Shown: positions 18,960 through 27,476 of the stretch, in pieces | Position numbering within the stretch: position 1 is the stretch's first letter | Layout of the letters: each line of letters starts with the position of its first letter | Source: CAXBDP01 sp963974465 | Lineage (GTDB): Bacteria; Bacteroidota; Bacteroidia; Cytophagales; Cyclobacteriaceae | Assembly (NCBI GenBank): GCA_049340005.1 | Contig: JBMPIY010000005.1 | Reading direction: 5' to 3' (one strand) | DNA: 64,000 bases | Program-made: the position numbers and the translations under genes | The notes under the pieces: model-generated | Seen by the model: the letters and a program-made list of their open reading frames with translations, nothing else | Told to the model about the DNA's origin: nothing | The model's database searches: none

Positions 18960-20555
18960 TTATTTGCCATATTGATCTAATAATTCCTGTAAGTCAGCGA
19001 GCTTATTGGCTTCGGTTACTTTTTTATCGTGTCGCCAGCGGAGGATTCTAGGGAATCGTAGTGCAATTCCAGATTTGTGTCTTTTTGATTCTTGAATTCC
19101 TTCGAATCCAATTTCAAAAACTAATGCTGGAGTAACCGTACGTACTGGACCAAATTTCTCAAGGGTATTCTTTTTTACATATTGATCTACTTTCCTGATT
19201 TCTGCATCTGTAAGCCCGGAATATGCCTTGGCAAAAGGTACAAGTTGATCATTATCCCAAACGGCCAAAGTATAATCGGTGTAGAGATTGGCGCGTCTGC
19301 CATGACCTTTTTGAGCATAAAGCAAAACTCCATCGATGGTTAAAGGAGCAATTTTCCATTTCCACCAATCACCTCGTTTGCGGCCAGTATGGTATGAAGA
19401 GTTTTTATGTTTTAGCATAAAGCCTTCAGCCATATATTCTCTAGATTTTTTATGGAGTTCGCTTAGGCTATCCCAATTACTGGCTGGCACTGGCTTAGAT
19501 AAATTCCATTGATAGTGCTCCTCGAGTTGAGCATCTAATTGTTCTAAATGTTTTCTGCGAATTTCAGTAGTTTCAGCGCGAAAATCTTCTCCTTCAAATT
19601 CGAGCAGATCATAAGCCATAAAAGCTACTGGAGCATCTTGGAGTAGTTTTTTACTCACTGATTTTCTGCCAATTCGAGTTTGTAATATGCCAAATGGAAG
19701 TGGGACTCCATCTTTGAACGGAATGATTTCGCCATCCAAAACAGTTCCATTTGGTATGGAATTTAAAAGCGGATGGAGTTCTGGGTATTTATCGGTTACT
19801 AACTCTTCACCTCTTGACCAAATATAGAACATATCCTTCCGCTTGATCAATTGCGCCCTTATGCCATCCCATTTCCACTCAACTATCCAATCTGCTAATT
19901 CGCCTATTTCATCTGACTTTTTATCTAATGAATGAGCTAAACAAAAAGGGTATGGTCTTGACAGATCTTCATTCAAATCTTCTTCTAAAATCAACTTTTG
20001 AAAAGTAATGAAATAGGGGTCCCAATTGCCCATAAGCCGATGCGTGATTTTAGCAGACTCAATTTGATACAAGTCGGCAATAGCTTTGATTAACAAGTTT
20101 TGAGAAACGCCTACTCTAAAGCCACCAGTGATCAATTTTGTGAATACGAATCGCTCTTGCTGTGTCATTTTATGCCAAGAATTGATAATGGCATTTTTCC
20201 GTTCCAGCTCATCTAGTGGAGAAAGTGCCGAAAGAAATCCCATCCATTCACTCAGAGTTCTATCCTCCGTTGAACTGCTATCGGGGATAAGCAAAGAGAT
20301 GGTTTCAGCTAAGTCTCCCACCACATTGTAGGCTTCATCGAATAGCCAATCTGGCAAATTGGCCAATTCTGCAGACCATTGTCTAAGTTGAGTGGTTTTT
20401 ACAACTCTTTTGGGTTTGCGTGAGGTAAATAGTGCAATTGCCCAAACCTTATCAGCATCAGAAACTCTCTCAAAATACTGTTTGAGAGCAGCTACCTTTT
20501 CAGTGGTTTTGTTTGTTTGGTCTAGTTGTAAAAATAGTTGAGCAAAGGACTTCAT
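18960..20555 (-). CDS. ATP-dependent DNA ligase (ligase-associated repair family)
   Basis: A 531-aa ligase: N-terminal helical DNA-binding domain, adenylation domain with the nucleophile Lys228 in KWDG (228-231), and a C-terminal OB-fold with the motif V/VI region. Seals nicks using ATP. It belongs to the family that co-occurs with an Lhr-like helicase (here 13805-16267), an exonuclease and a phosphoesterase in many bacteria. No exonuclease gene precedes it; instead a divergent TRIC-type gene starts 84 bp away. It ends 77 bp before the aminopeptidase start; an octamer sits directly after its stop (18947-18954). Confidence 0.92.
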   Translation of the reverse strand: MKSFAQLFLQLDQTNKTTEKVAALKQYFERVSDADKVWAIALFTSRKPKRVVKTTQLRQWSAELANLPDWLFDEAYNVVGDLAETISLLIPDSSSTEDRTLSEWMGFLSALSPLDELERKNAIINSWHKMTQQERFVFTKLITGGFRVGVSQNLLIKAIADLYQIESAKITHRLMGNWDPYFITFQKLILEEDLNEDLSRPYPFCLAHSLDKKSDEIGELADWIVEWKWDGIRAQLIKRKDMFYIWSRGEELVTDKYPELHPLLNSIPNGTVLDGEIIPFKDGVPLPFGILQTRIGRKSVSKKLLQDAPVAFMAYDLLEFEGEDFRAETTEIRRKHLEQLDAQLEEHYQWNLSKPVPASNWDSLSELHKKSREYMAEGFMLKHKNSSYHTGRKRGDWWKWKIAPLTIDGVLLYAQKGHGRRANLYTDYTLAVWDNDQLVPFAKAYSGLTDAEIRKVDQYVKKNTLEKFGPVRTVTPALVFEIGFEGIQESKRHKSGIALRFPRILRWRHDKKVTEANKLADLQELLDQYGK

Positions 20556-20639
20556 TTAGTTTTAAACTTAGCAAAAAGTTAATAGTTTATCTTATATAAA
20601 AATTGGCTAAAATTGCATTATTAAAATTTAGAAAAGCCA

Positions 20640-21242
20640 ATGGATATTCAATATATATTTGAGCTTTGTGGAACATTTGTATTTGCCATTTCTGGTGCAT
20701 TGGCGGTGCAACACCGTGAGCACGATTTGTTTGGAGCGGGTTTCACAGGCTTTATTACAGCTATTGGTGGAGGTAGTTTGCGTGATATTTTACTTGGGAG
20801 CTATCCATTAGCTTGGATTGGCGATATCAATTTTCTCTATGCAATATTGGTTGGAGTTTTAGTCACTTTTGTATTTTTTAAAATGGTAAATAAGCTCCGT
20901 CGCACCATGTTTCTGTTTGATACATTGGGTATTGGCTTTTTTACTGTTTTGGGAGTTGAGAAAGCTCTTTCTCTTGGAGTCAAGCCAGAAATTGCTGCAA
21001 TTATGGGAATGTTTTCTGCTGTAATGGGTGGTGTCATTCGAGATACATTGACCAACGAAGTTCCAATACTTTTCAGAAAGGAAATATATGCATCGGCATG
21101 CCTGGCAGGAGCAATTATGTATCTTTTATTTAATGAATTAGGGATGGCTCGTGAGTATAATTTGTTTGTTTCTATGAGCATTGTGGTGGCTATTCGATTA
21201 TGTGCTGTAAAGTTGAAATTAAGTTTACCAAGGTTGAATTAA
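20640..21242 (+). CDS. TRIC-type cation channel family protein (UPF0126)
   Basis: A 200-aa inner-membrane protein of about seven helices with the internal two-fold repeat of the UPF0126/YicG family: GFITAIGGGSLRDILLG in the first half and MGGVIRDTLTNEVP in the second. Bacterial members form trimeric ion channels (family knowledge); the physiological ion is uncertain. Divergent from the DNA ligase gene with an 84-bp shared promoter region. The start ATG gives MDIQYIFELCG, directly entering the first helix. Confidence 0.88.
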   Translation: MDIQYIFELCGTFVFAISGALAVQHREHDLFGAGFTGFITAIGGGSLRDILLGSYPLAWIGDINFLYAILVGVLVTFVFFKMVNKLRRTMFLFDTLGIGFFTVLGVEKALSLGVKPEIAAIMGMFSAVMGGVIRDTLTNEVPILFRKEIYASACLAGAIMYLLFNELGMAREYNLFVSMSIVVAIRLCAVKLKLSLPRLN

Positions 21243-21425
21243 TCAAATTTAAAAGTATTTGAATCTTTAAGAAATATATTGCGTACACTAATAAATTAGG
21301 TGTTTATTAATGTGAATTTGATTCTCATTAATATTATTAAATCACTGCTTCAATACTAATGAATGTAGTTTATTTAGATTAGGTTTTTGTTTGATAGGAT
21401 TTACCCAATATTTAAAACTTTGGTT

Positions 21426-22127
21426 ATGAAAAATAAGTTATCATTTCTATTCATGCTTCTTTTTATGGTATTTCAGTCACTTGAGTCTTTCTCGCAATTG
21501 ACTGGTATTGGATCCGTGATTGATGTAAATGGAAATAAAACTAGAATGAACTATAGAGCTGGTGAAGCAGTGTCAAATGATGCAATTCTTAAACCCTATT
21601 TGAGTGAAAATTACCGAGAAGGTGTGGTTACTTTTACTGATGAGTCAACAAAAAAAGGAGCATTTAGATATAAAGTTGATGAGGAGTTGCTTGAATTTCA
21701 AGACGAGTCAAAAAATTACGTTAGGAATACTATCCTGAAATTTGAATGGTTAAATCCCGATACAGGTAAAATTGAATATTATGAAAATTTAAAGAAGATT
21801 TGGCCAAAATCTGAGTATGGTGGGTTTGTAAGAAAGATTAGTGATAAAGTAATGGCTAAGGCCTTGATAGATTATGTAGCTCCAACGCGTGATCCCAGTT
21901 TCGATATGGGGGATCCTAAATCTTATTTAGTGGTAGCAGAATATTATTTTGCATTCATTGATGGTAAACTGGTGGAATTGCCTAAGCCTAAAAATGATTT
22001 CTTCAAAATTTTTGGTAAGCATGAAAAGGAGGTGAAAAAGCAAGCCTCTAAAGCTAAATTAAAGCATACTAGTGATGAAGGAGTTATTGCTATTATTGAT
22101 ATTTATGAATCCTTAAACAATAAGTGA
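21426..22127 (+). CDS. Secreted protein of unknown function
   Basis: A 233-aa protein with an N-terminal signal peptide (MKNKLSFLFMLLFMVFQS, cleavage after SFSQ) and no motif I recognise. The body is rich in charged residues and predicted beta strand, with a Lys-rich C-terminal stretch near residue 200. The ATG at 21426 is chosen because it begins the signal peptide; the frame is open a further 13 codons upstream. Preceded by 183 bp of AT-rich sequence and convergent with the hexosamine kinase-like gene. Confidence 0.6.
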   Translation: MKNKLSFLFMLLFMVFQSLESFSQLTGIGSVIDVNGNKTRMNYRAGEAVSNDAILKPYLSENYREGVVTFTDESTKKGAFRYKVDEELLEFQDESKNYVRNTILKFEWLNPDTGKIEYYENLKKIWPKSEYGGFVRKISDKVMAKALIDYVAPTRDPSFDMGDPKSYLVVAEYYFAFIDGKLVELPKPKNDFFKIFGKHEKEVKKQASKAKLKHTSDEGVIAIIDIYESLNNK

Positions 22128-22152
22128 ATTTAGGAACTTCTAAGTGATTTGT

Positions 22153-22188
22153 AATCCAAATTGAAATTTCGGTTTGGGTTTTATTTTA
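22153..22188. terminator. Candidate bidirectional terminator
   Basis: Arms AATCCAAA (22153-22160) and TTTGGGTT (22173-22180), one G-U pair, followed by a T-rich run, between convergent genes. Confidence 0.45.
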
Positions 22189-22193
22189 GAGAT

Positions 22194-23303
22194 TTAGTTC
22201 TTAAAATTATTGTTGATTATTTCTTTCCAAACCTTACCTTTCTCCTCCAATATCTCAACCAATCTAAATTGGTTTCTGGCTCGTATTAGATTATGATTTT
22301 CGTATTGTGTTGGATAATATACATCTCCATTTAGGTAATCGGTCAAAAAGCGTAAGCCAATAATTAGGCACATATATTTTGCCCCATTTAGCAATTCTTC
22401 TTTTTCATCCTTAGTTATAAGGGTTTTTACTTCTGTTGAATATCCTCGACAAATAGCTTCAAAATATTGTTCGTCAATATTTATTTCACCTAAATTTTCA
22501 CAATCCTCGTTTGCAGCATTCGATATGGTTCTTACCATATCGCCAAAGTCGAATAGCATGCTTCCTGGCATTACTGTATCTAGGTCAATTACACATTTTA
22601 CCTTTGGTATACCGCTGTAAAACAATATGTTATTTAGCTTGGTGTCGTTGTGTGTGAGGCGAGCTGGTGTAATCCCGTTTTCAATTTTCTGGGTAATTGA
22701 TATTAAAAGTTTACTTCTCCTTTGAGCAAATTCAACTAATCCCGTCGCTTCCAATTTTCTATTTGGATTTGCTTTAATTAAAGCTTTTTCAAACTCATTC
22801 CATCTCCTTTTCCCATCATGAAAATCAGGAATGGCAGAATGTATGGAAGAAAGCGGGAGGGAGGAAAGGATTTTTACAAAGCGTCCAAATCCCTGAGCTG
22901 CTGCGAAGGCATATTCGCTGTTGGGAGCTTTATCAAAACTCTCGCTGCTGTTAATCCATTCAAAGGCACGCCAATAATGAGCATTTTCTTTAAATAAGGT
23001 TTTAGAAACTGATTTCCTGAGCTTTAGAAAGCTCATTCCTAAATCATCAAGATCAGATGAGTGCGTGAAATGCTCCTCAATTATTCTCAAGTTATTTTGC
23101 AATTCATCCACCATTGGAAATACATTGCTATTAATTCTTTGCAGGAGCATTAAATCAGTTTTACTTCTCAACTGAAAAGTTTGATGAATATGTCCTGAGC
23201 CAATTTTTTGAAAGGATTCAATTGATCCTTCTAAATTAAAATGATCTGCGAGTTGAATTAAAAGCGGATTGTCAAGCTCAATGATTGAATTAATACTCAT
23301 CAT
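22194..23303 (-). CDS. N-acetylhexosamine 1-kinase-like phosphotransferase (APH fold)
   Basis: A 369-aa aminoglycoside-phosphotransferase-fold kinase. The catalytic loop reads HNDTKLNN (218-225) and the metal site IDLDT (239-243). The flanking segments MPGSMLFDFGD and GLRFLTDYLNGD, and the early HFNLEG and GSGHI, closely parallel bifidobacterial NahK, which phosphorylates GlcNAc/GalNAc at C1. It overlaps the end of the GH109-like gene by about 14 bp, so they are translationally linked. Inference: phosphorylation of the amino sugar freed by its partner. A Met at the next codon (23300) is an equal start. Confidence 0.75.
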   Translation of the reverse strand: MMSINSIIELDNPLLIQLADHFNLEGSIESFQKIGSGHIHQTFQLRSKTDLMLLQRINSNVFPMVDELQNNLRIIEEHFTHSSDLDDLGMSFLKLRKSVSKTLFKENAHYWRAFEWINSSESFDKAPNSEYAFAAAQGFGRFVKILSSLPLSSIHSAIPDFHDGKRRWNEFEKALIKANPNRKLEATGLVEFAQRRSKLLISITQKIENGITPARLTHNDTKLNNILFYSGIPKVKCVIDLDTVMPGSMLFDFGDMVRTISNAANEDCENLGEINIDEQYFEAICRGYSTEVKTLITKDEKEELLNGAKYMCLIIGLRFLTDYLNGDVYYPTQYENHNLIRARNQFRLVEILEEKGKVWKEIINNNFKN

Positions 23304-24657
23304 TCAATGCAAATGTGGGCTTGCGATTAATCCATTGTCCTCTTGTAAAATCTGGAAATTCTACCGCACTGCTTCCTTTCTCTATTGATATTTCTGAAAG
23401 CGGAGATATTGCACTCCATGACGCAGCGTCATAGGCATCGAGTGGAGTTGGCGCTTTCCTTTTTACAGCTTCAATAAACGCGTGAATTACAAAAAAATCC
23501 ATTCCACCATGTCCTGCACCGATTGCTCTTTGCTCATATTTCTTCCAAAGCGGGTGATCATATTTCTCAAAGTAGCTGGAAGTATCTTCCCATCGGTGAG
23601 CTTGTGGACTGGTACCTTCAAGATAGATTGATTTATTTAAGTCCATCCAAATACCTTTTTCGCCCTGAACTCTAAATCCCAGTGAATAGGGTCTTGGTAA
23701 ATTAGTGTCATGTGTTACGATAATAGTTTCGCCGAGAGCTGTCTTGATTTGAGTAGTAACTACGTCGCCCAATTTCCATCTCACTTTAGCATTTGGGTGA
23801 TTTTCACCTCCTTTGTCAACTATATAATTGTGCAAGCCTCGACTTTTTGAGGCCATAGAAACCAAGGAAACAAATCTATTGCCTCGGTCAATATTCAAAT
23901 AGGTGGCTATTGGCCCAATTCCGTGCGTAGGATATAAGTCTCCATTTCTGTAAACAGAATGGTTTGTTCTCCATTTGGCTTCGCTAAATCCTTTTTCACC
24001 AAACTCCACTCCACCGCCATAAGCCTGCTTGCCATTATTGAATTTCACTTCCCGTAAATCATGCTGATAGCCACATTCAAGATGAATCAATTCACCAAAC
24101 ATGTTTTGGCGGACCATATTCAGCACGGCCATTACATCTCTACGATAACAAACGTTTTCCAGAATCATGCAGGGCATTCCGGTTTCTTCATAGGTATTTA
24201 CTAAGTCCCAGCATTCTTCTAATGTATTTGCTGCTGAAACTTCGATGCCAGCGTATTTTCCATGCTTCATTGTGGCTACAGCCATTTTGGTATGCCATTC
24301 CCAAGGTGTGGCTATTATTACCGCTTGTATATCCTCCCGCTTCAGTAAATTGAGATAGTCGAAATCATCCTTGCCATAGATTTCCGGTTTTGTTTTACCT
24401 GCTTTCTGAACCATATCAAGTGCTAAATTGGTGGCAGCAGGGTCAATGTCGCATATTGCTTTTACGGTACAGTCATCTCGTCTTAATAGCAAATCCAAAT
24501 GGTTTCTGCCTCTTAAACCTACGCCAATCAGGCCTATGCCGACCAATTTGTCATCTTTTTTATCTGCAGCAAAGCTAAATTGAGGCATACTTGCAAGCCC
24601 AAGTCCCAATCCAGCAGCAGCAGTTTTCTTGATAAAATCTCTTCTATTATCTTTCAT
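23290..24657 (-). CDS. GH109-like Gfo/Idh/MocA family protein, Tat-exported
   Basis: A 455-aa protein with a Tat signal (twin Arg at residues 5-6, RRDFIKK, then a weakly hydrophobic helix) and an NAD-binding Rossmann fold, GVGLRG at 45-50. The GDLYPTHGIGP segment and the surrounding blocks match glycoside hydrolase family 109, alpha-N-acetylgalactosaminidases that use bound NAD+. Tat export of a folded, cofactor-loaded enzyme fits. It is first in a two-gene operon with the NahK-like kinase. The alternative is a plain sugar dehydrogenase of the same superfamily. Confidence 0.8.
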   Translation of the reverse strand: MKDNRRDFIKKTAAAGLGLGLASMPQFSFAADKKDDKLVGIGLIGVGLRGRNHLDLLLRRDDCTVKAICDIDPAATNLALDMVQKAGKTKPEIYGKDDFDYLNLLKREDIQAVIIATPWEWHTKMAVATMKHGKYAGIEVSAANTLEECWDLVNTYEETGMPCMILENVCYRRDVMAVLNMVRQNMFGELIHLECGYQHDLREVKFNNGKQAYGGGVEFGEKGFSEAKWRTNHSVYRNGDLYPTHGIGPIATYLNIDRGNRFVSLVSMASKSRGLHNYIVDKGGENHPNAKVRWKLGDVVTTQIKTALGETIIVTHDTNLPRPYSLGFRVQGEKGIWMDLNKSIYLEGTSPQAHRWEDTSSYFEKYDHPLWKKYEQRAIGAGHGGMDFFVIHAFIEAVKRKAPTPLDAYDAASWSAISPLSEISIEKGSSAVEFPDFTRGQWINRKPTFALNDEY

Positions 24658-24950
24658 AAGTTTGGTTTAAGTAAATTGAAAATCGACGAGAATTAGCTTT
24701 TTACATAAATGGTATTTGCTATTGCCTTTACAAAGTAAAATTCTGCCAAATCTAATTTCGTTAAAGCAATATTGGTAAATATAAGTTAGACCTTTAGAAT
24801 GTGAAATCGAAATTACATTTTGTGGTTGTTGAAGATTCGTTAATAGAAGAATTATTGCTGAATGTGAATGGATTGTAATAAAGAATTTTATTCTAAGTTT
24901 AGAAATACCTACTTTTGTGGCTCAATTTTTCCAAGCATCAATTTCTCAAT

Positions 24951-25877
24951 ATGTCCATTGTAAAAATCTTTGCCGGAACGAATTCTCACGATATGGGTCA
25001 GAAGATTGCAGAATCTTATGGTACATCTTTAGGAGGGTTGACAATTTCTAAATTTAGTGATGGAGAAATGTCTCCAAGTTTCACTGAGTCTGTACGTGGG
25101 TGTCATATTTTCATAGTACAATCTACCAATCCTCCCGCAGATAATTTGCTGGAGCTTTTGTTGATAATTGATGCTGCAAGAAGAGCAAGTGCTAAGTATG
25201 TGACGGTTGTTACTCCATATTATGGATATGCAAGGCAGGACAGAAAGGATAAGCCAAGAGTTTCAATTGCAGCTAAACTTGTTGCAAATTTGATTACCTC
25301 GGCTGGTGCAGATAGAATTATGACTTGCGATTTGCATGCAGGCCAAATTCAAGGGTTTTTTGATATCCCGTTAGATCATCTGGATGGCTCATACATTTTC
25401 ATTCCTTATTTGAAGAGTTTGAAATTGGATAACTTGATTTTTGCTGCTCCAGATGTAGGTGGAGTCGGCAGAGCTCGTTCATTTGCAAAGCATATGGAAA
25501 CCGAAATGGTGGTTTGTGATAAGCATAGAAAAAGAGCTAATGAAGTAGCCTCTATGCAAGTGATTGGAGATGTAGAAGGGAAAAATGTGGTGTTGGTAGA
25601 TGACATTGTTGACACAGCGGGTACAATTTGTAGAGCTGCTCAACTTTTGAAAGAAAAAGGAGCAATTTCGGTAAGAGCTATTTGTACTCACCCAATATTA
25701 TCGGGTAAGGCTTATGAAAATATCGAAAATTCTGTTTTGGAGGAATTGGTGGTATCTGATTCGGTTACTTTAAAGCAACCATCTGATAAAATCAAAGTTC
25801 TGTCTGTTGCAGATATGTTTGGAAAGGCAATTGGTTCGGTGATTGATGACCGAAGCATAAGCTCTTTATTTATTTGA
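24951..25877 (+). CDS. prs: Ribose-phosphate pyrophosphokinase
   Basis: Makes PRPP from ribose 5-phosphate and ATP for nucleotide, His and Trp synthesis. The 308-aa protein has the ATP-loop region TPYYGYARQDRK (88-99), and the PRPP-binding motif VVLVDDIVDTAGT. The ATG at 24951 gives the usual MSIVKIFAGT start; the open frame extends 12 codons upstream without homology. TACTTTTG at 24910-24917 is a possible -7 box. An octamer codes for NPPAD at residues 60-64. rplY follows 28 bp downstream, so the two are probably co-transcribed. Confidence 0.97.
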   Translation: MSIVKIFAGTNSHDMGQKIAESYGTSLGGLTISKFSDGEMSPSFTESVRGCHIFIVQSTNPPADNLLELLLIIDAARRASAKYVTVVTPYYGYARQDRKDKPRVSIAAKLVANLITSAGADRIMTCDLHAGQIQGFFDIPLDHLDGSYIFIPYLKSLKLDNLIFAAPDVGGVGRARSFAKHMETEMVVCDKHRKRANEVASMQVIGDVEGKNVVLVDDIVDTAGTICRAAQLLKEKGAISVRAICTHPILSGKAYENIENSVLEELVVSDSVTLKQPSDKIKVLSVADMFGKAIGSVIDDRSISSLFI

Positions 25878-25905
25878 GTTTTTTTAATTTTTAATTTATA
25901 TACAA

Positions 25906-26481
25906 ATGAAGTCAATTGAGATTATAGGGTTTAAAAGAGCAAATCTCGGCAAAACCGAAGCTAAGCAGCTTCGTCTAGACGGTAATGTGCCATGTGTGCT
26001 TTACGGAGGTGATTCACAAATTCATTTTCACACACCTGCGATTCTTTTCAGAGAATTAGTGTACACTCCAGAGGTACATTTAGTGAAACTTAATGTTGAA
26101 GGCGATCTTTATGAAGCAGTTCTTCAAGATATTCAGTTTCACCCAGTAAGTGAAATGATTCTTCATGCAGATTTCTTATTGCTGAAGGCTGGTAAAATTG
26201 TGAAAATCGATATTCCTGTGAAGTTAACAGGTACTGCTCCAGGTGTAATTAAAGGTGGTAAGCTTCAAATCAAATTGAAAGCAATGAAGGTTAAAGGTCT
26301 TCCAAAAGATCTTCCTGATTTTATTCCAGTTGATGTAAGTAAGCTAGATCTTGGTAAGTCAGTGAAAGTAGGAGAGGTTGAAGTTAAAGACCTAGAGGTT
26401 TTAACAAACTCACTTGTTACGATTGCTACAGTAGAAATACCTAGAGCTCTTAAAGGTAAAAAAGGTGACACTGAAGAATAG
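25906..26481 (+). CDS. rplY: 50S ribosomal protein L25/general stress protein Ctc
   Basis: A 191-aa L25 of the long CTC type: N-terminal L25 domain binding 5S rRNA (about residues 1-92) and a C-terminal TL5/Ctc domain (about 95-180). The typical VPCVLYGG segment is visible near residue 30. The prs-rplY-pth order is common in bacteria. It ends with a strong intrinsic terminator at 26501. Confidence 0.95.
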   Translation: MKSIEIIGFKRANLGKTEAKQLRLDGNVPCVLYGGDSQIHFHTPAILFRELVYTPEVHLVKLNVEGDLYEAVLQDIQFHPVSEMILHADFLLLKAGKIVKIDIPVKLTGTAPGVIKGGKLQIKLKAMKVKGLPKDLPDFIPVDVSKLDLGKSVKVGEVEVKDLEVLTNSLVTIATVEIPRALKGKKGDTEE

Positions 26482-26500
26482 TATCACAAGTCTATATAAA

Positions 26501-26527
26501 AATCCTGCTTCATGCAGGATTTTTTTT
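26501..26527 (+). terminator. Intrinsic terminator after rplY
   Basis: Perfect eight-base stem (AATCCTGC with GCAGGATT), five-base loop TTCAT, then a run of seven or more T, 20 bp after the rplY stop. Confidence 0.9.
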
Positions 26528-26609
26528 GTCTAAATTTCAGCATTCATTCCTTTAAGATTCGTTTGAACTCTTTTTTGAATTGCTATTAATGGTTTTTAAC
26601 TATTTGATA

Positions 26610-27170
26610 ATGAAATATTTAATTGTTGGGCTAGGGAATGTGGGTGTGGAATATGAGCTCACTAGACATAATGCAGGCTTTTTGGTGTTAGATAGATTGG
26701 CCGATGAGCATAAGACAGATTTTAGTTTGGAGCGATATGCGCATAAGGCAGAAATAAAGGTGAAGGGCAAGAGTATTCATCTAATAAAACCAACTACTTA
26801 TATGAACCTAAGTGGAAAGGCAGTAAATTATTGGATGCAAGAACTTAAAATTCCTATTGAGAATGTGCTTGTAATCACTGATGATATTGCCTTACCATTT
26901 GGCAAATTGAGAATGCGACCAAAGGGATCTGATGCTGGGCATAATGGATTGAAAAATATTGCGGAACTGCTCAAAACACAGGAATTTGCAAGACTACGAT
27001 TTGGTGTAGGGAATGATTTTGCAAAAGGAAGGCAGATAGATTATGTACTTGGGAATTTCCCAAACAAAGAGCTGGATGAGATAGTACCTATTTTGGATAA
27101 AGCCTGCCAAATGGCGATCTCATTCTGTACTGCCGGCATTCAGAATACCATGAACAATTTTAACGATTAA
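26610..27170 (+). CDS. pth: Peptidyl-tRNA hydrolase
   Basis: Cleaves peptidyl-tRNA dropped from ribosomes. The 186-aa protein has the active-site block with Asn10 and His20 (GLGNVGVEYELTRHNAGF; the usual Pro after Asn is Val here), and the GSDAGHNGLK block. The ATG at 26610 fits the family start MKYLIVGLGN; ten extra upstream codons have no homology. The next gene begins 4 bp after its stop. Confidence 0.96.
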   Translation: MKYLIVGLGNVGVEYELTRHNAGFLVLDRLADEHKTDFSLERYAHKAEIKVKGKSIHLIKPTTYMNLSGKAVNYWMQELKIPIENVLVITDDIALPFGKLRMRPKGSDAGHNGLKNIAELLKTQEFARLRFGVGNDFAKGRQIDYVLGNFPNKELDEIVPILDKACQMAISFCTAGIQNTMNNFND

Positions 27171-27174
27171 TTAT

Positions 27175-27468
27175 ATGCATCATATCATCCATGCTTCTGT
27201 ACAGTTTGTGCCGATTTCAACAGAAAATGAACCTTATGCGCTTATAGATAAGGCTCTCGAAGTATTCCAGCAATCAGGGTTATTTATCCAGATTGGTCCA
27301 CTTGAGACATTTATAGAAGGCACATATGAAGAGGTGATGTCTGTCATTGCTGAAGCCAAAAACACCTGTCTCCAAGCAGGAGCTCAGGAATTGGTAATTA
27401 ACCTGAGGCTCCATTGCAAAAGAGACTTTGACGTGTCTATTGAAGAGAAAATTGGCAAGTATAAATAA
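27175..27468 (+). CDS. Thiamine-binding (YkoF/MTH1187-like) domain protein
   Basis: A 97-aa single-domain protein of the DUF77 / MTH1187 / YkoF ferredoxin-like fold, recognised by the SVQFVPIS start, the TFIEGTYEEVM centre and the final basic KIGKY. Members bind thiamine or pyrimidine-like ligands. It lies 4 bp after pth and is co-transcribed with it, with no thiamine-biosynthesis genes nearby, so its role here is open. Convergent with metG, with an 8-bp gap. Confidence 0.8.
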   Translation: MHHIIHASVQFVPISTENEPYALIDKALEVFQQSGLFIQIGPLETFIEGTYEEVMSVIAEAKNTCLQAGAQELVINLRLHCKRDFDVSIEEKIGKYK

Positions 27469-27476
27469 GCGACTGA

